NCBI GenBank assembly: GCA_023259055.1
Contig: JAHFQZ010000001.1
Coordinates: forward strand, 124,001 to 188,000
DNA from: Nitrosomonadales bacterium
GTDB lineage: Bacteria > Pseudomonadota > Gammaproteobacteria > Burkholderiales > Gallionellaceae
Length of the DNA: 64,000 bases
Direction of reading: 5' to 3'
Made by a program: the position numbers and the translations under genes. Positions 63,150-64,000 of the stretch are shown here, one piece after another. Position 1 is the stretch's first letter. Each line of letters begins with the position of its first letter. Below the pieces are notes generated by a model that worked only from the letters and a program-made list of their open reading frames with translations, searched no databases and was not told the origin of the DNA.

Positions 63150-63368
63150 TTACACTTTGGTGTGTGTCTTGTCTTTTACTTCACCCTCTATGGTCCGGCC
63201 GTCTTCCTTTACCCGCTTCGCGGTTTCATCGTCGTCGCGCAAGCCCTCCTTGAAACCTTTCACCGCACCACCCAAGTCGCGGCCAATATTGGGCAATTTT
63301 TTGGTGCCAAAAATCAATACAACTACTATCAATACAATCAGCCAATGCCAGATGCTAAATGAACCCAT
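63150..63368 (-). CDS. tatA: Sec-independent translocase subunit TatA
   Basis: 72 residues from the ATG at 63368 ([20 protein letters not shown]), behind GGGAGAAAT. An upstream extension of 21 codons is not supported. The hinge [22 protein letters not shown] is typical; the charged tail follows. It forms the translocation pore oligomer. Confidence 0.95.
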   Translation of the reverse strand: MGSFSIWHWLIVLIVVVLIFGTKKLPNIGRDLGGAVKGFKEGLRDDDETAKRVKEDGRTIEGEVKDKTHTKV

Positions 63369-63396
63369 GTCGATTTCTCCCTCAAAAAGTTGACTG

Positions 63397-63744
63397 TTAA
63401 CCGCGCCGTACCATAGGCGGTATGTTGACACCGCCGATGATATGGATATGAAAATGAAATACTTCCTGTCCTCCCCCCTTGCCGGTGTTGATCACGGTGC
63501 GGAAGCCGTTTTCCAGGCCCTGCTCGCGCGCCAGCCTGGGAACGAGCAGCAGCATCCTGCCGAGCAAGGCGGCATGTTCGTCCCCGGCCTCGGCCAGCGA
63601 GGCCAGGTGCAGCTTCGGGATCAACATGAAATGCACCGGCGCGACCGGGTTGATGTCGTGAAACGCCAGCACCTCGTCGTCTTCATACACCTTGCGACAG
63701 GGGATTTCTCCGCGTGCAATTCTGCAAAAAATACAGTCGCCCAT
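63397..63744 (-). CDS. hinT: HIT family hydrolase HinT
   Basis: 115-residue purine nucleoside phosphoramidase. Cys-containing start [14 protein letters not shown], and the histidine triad in [12 protein letters not shown]. It lies between hisE and tatA in the usual betaproteobacterial order. Confidence 0.95.
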   Translation of the reverse strand: MGDCIFCRIARGEIPCRKVYEDDEVLAFHDINPVAPVHFMLIPKLHLASLAEAGDEHAALLGRMLLLVPRLAREQGLENGFRTVINTGKGGGQEVFHFHIHIIGGVNIPPMVRRG

Positions 63745-63746
63745 GC

Positions 63747-64000
63747 TCAGTCCTTTTTCCGGCTTTCCTTTTCGGCAATGCCCGGCAAACCCTCGCGGCG
63801 CGCCAGTTCGTTCAGCACATCATCCGTGCTCAAGCCGTGCCTGGCCAGCAGCACCATGCAATGAAACCACAAATCGGCCGTTTCATAAACCAAATGAGCT
63901 TTATCGCCGCTTTTGCTGGCCAGAATCACCTCCGTCGCCTCTTCACCGATCTTTTTCAGAATGGCGTCTTCGCCCTTGCTGAACAGACTGGCGACATACG
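63747..64000 (-). CDS. hisE: Phosphoribosyl-ATP pyrophosphatase HisE (partial)
   Basis: The last 83 residues are visible; the start is beyond the right edge. [27 protein letters not shown] and [18 protein letters not shown] are the HisE helices with the metal-binding EEATE. It catalyses the second step of histidine biosynthesis. It ends two bases before hinT. Confidence 0.93.
   Translation of the reverse strand, partial: YVASLFSKGEDAILKKIGEEATEVILASKSGDKAHLVYETADLWFHCMVLLARHGLSTDDVLNELARREGLPGIAEKESRKKD

Noticed and set aside
1-64000. CRISPR array, prophage or rRNA operon
   Set aside because: No regularly spaced direct repeats, phage structural genes or rRNA sequences were seen; the repeats present are palindromic REP-type elements.

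Overview
The window reads as a chromosomal segment of a betaproteobacterium, most likely an Fe(II)-oxidising member of the Gallionellaceae/Nitrosomonadales. The basis is a Cyc2-type cytochrome-porin (48.2-49.5 kb), an alternative complex III operon (51.8-59.2 kb) and typical betaproteobacterial gene order (hisE-hinT-tatABC-htrA ... sspA-sspB). The genus assignment is inference. Most genes are dense, high-GC housekeeping genes, separated by many palindromic repeats.

0-13.9 kb is a cellulose locus. bcsZ and the start of a downstream secreted-protein gene (probably bcsC) are on the minus strand. Divergent from them on the plus strand are bcsG (phosphoethanolamine transferase), a Ser/Thr kinase-adenylate cyclase fusion, bcsA, bcsB and a HAMP-PAS-GGDEF-EAL protein. 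BcsA carries an exact 193-residue tandem duplication of its last membrane helix plus PilZ domain. The kinase-cyclase carries three 14-residue EKTVVT repeats. Phospho-signalling, cAMP and c-di-GMP modules thus sit inside one cellulose operon.

13.9-27 kb holds uup, an MFS transporter, a tRNA-Arg(CCU), a purine/methylthioadenosine salvage group (mtnP, apt, mtnA and a fused aldolase-dehydrogenase, interrupted by an AT-rich HEPN-like gene), alr, lplT and a REP-associated transposase (RAYT) whose start and stop codons lie in REP palindromes. 27-38.8 kb holds a second GGDEF-EAL sensor translationally coupled to a periplasmic-binding-type protein, a type 4 uracil-DNA glycosylase with a repeat inserted in frame, rimI, tsaB, ispF, ispD and mfd.

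38.8-48.1 kb holds a DUF1015 protein, an HPP membrane protein, class II ribonucleotide reductase nrdJ, an old yellow enzyme, a PilZ-like protein, a 28-residue Lys-rich microprotein and a YajD-type HNH protein. 48.2-64 kb is the energy block: cyc2, rpoH under a CIRCE element, sspB-sspA, actFEDCB2B1A, a Nif3-like gene, a DegS/AlgW-like protease, tatCBA, hinT and partial hisE. The act operon occupies the place where most betaproteobacteria carry the cytochrome bc1 genes petABC.

At least four families of palindromic repeats were read by eye. Several supply stop codons, and in one case a start codon, to neighbouring genes.
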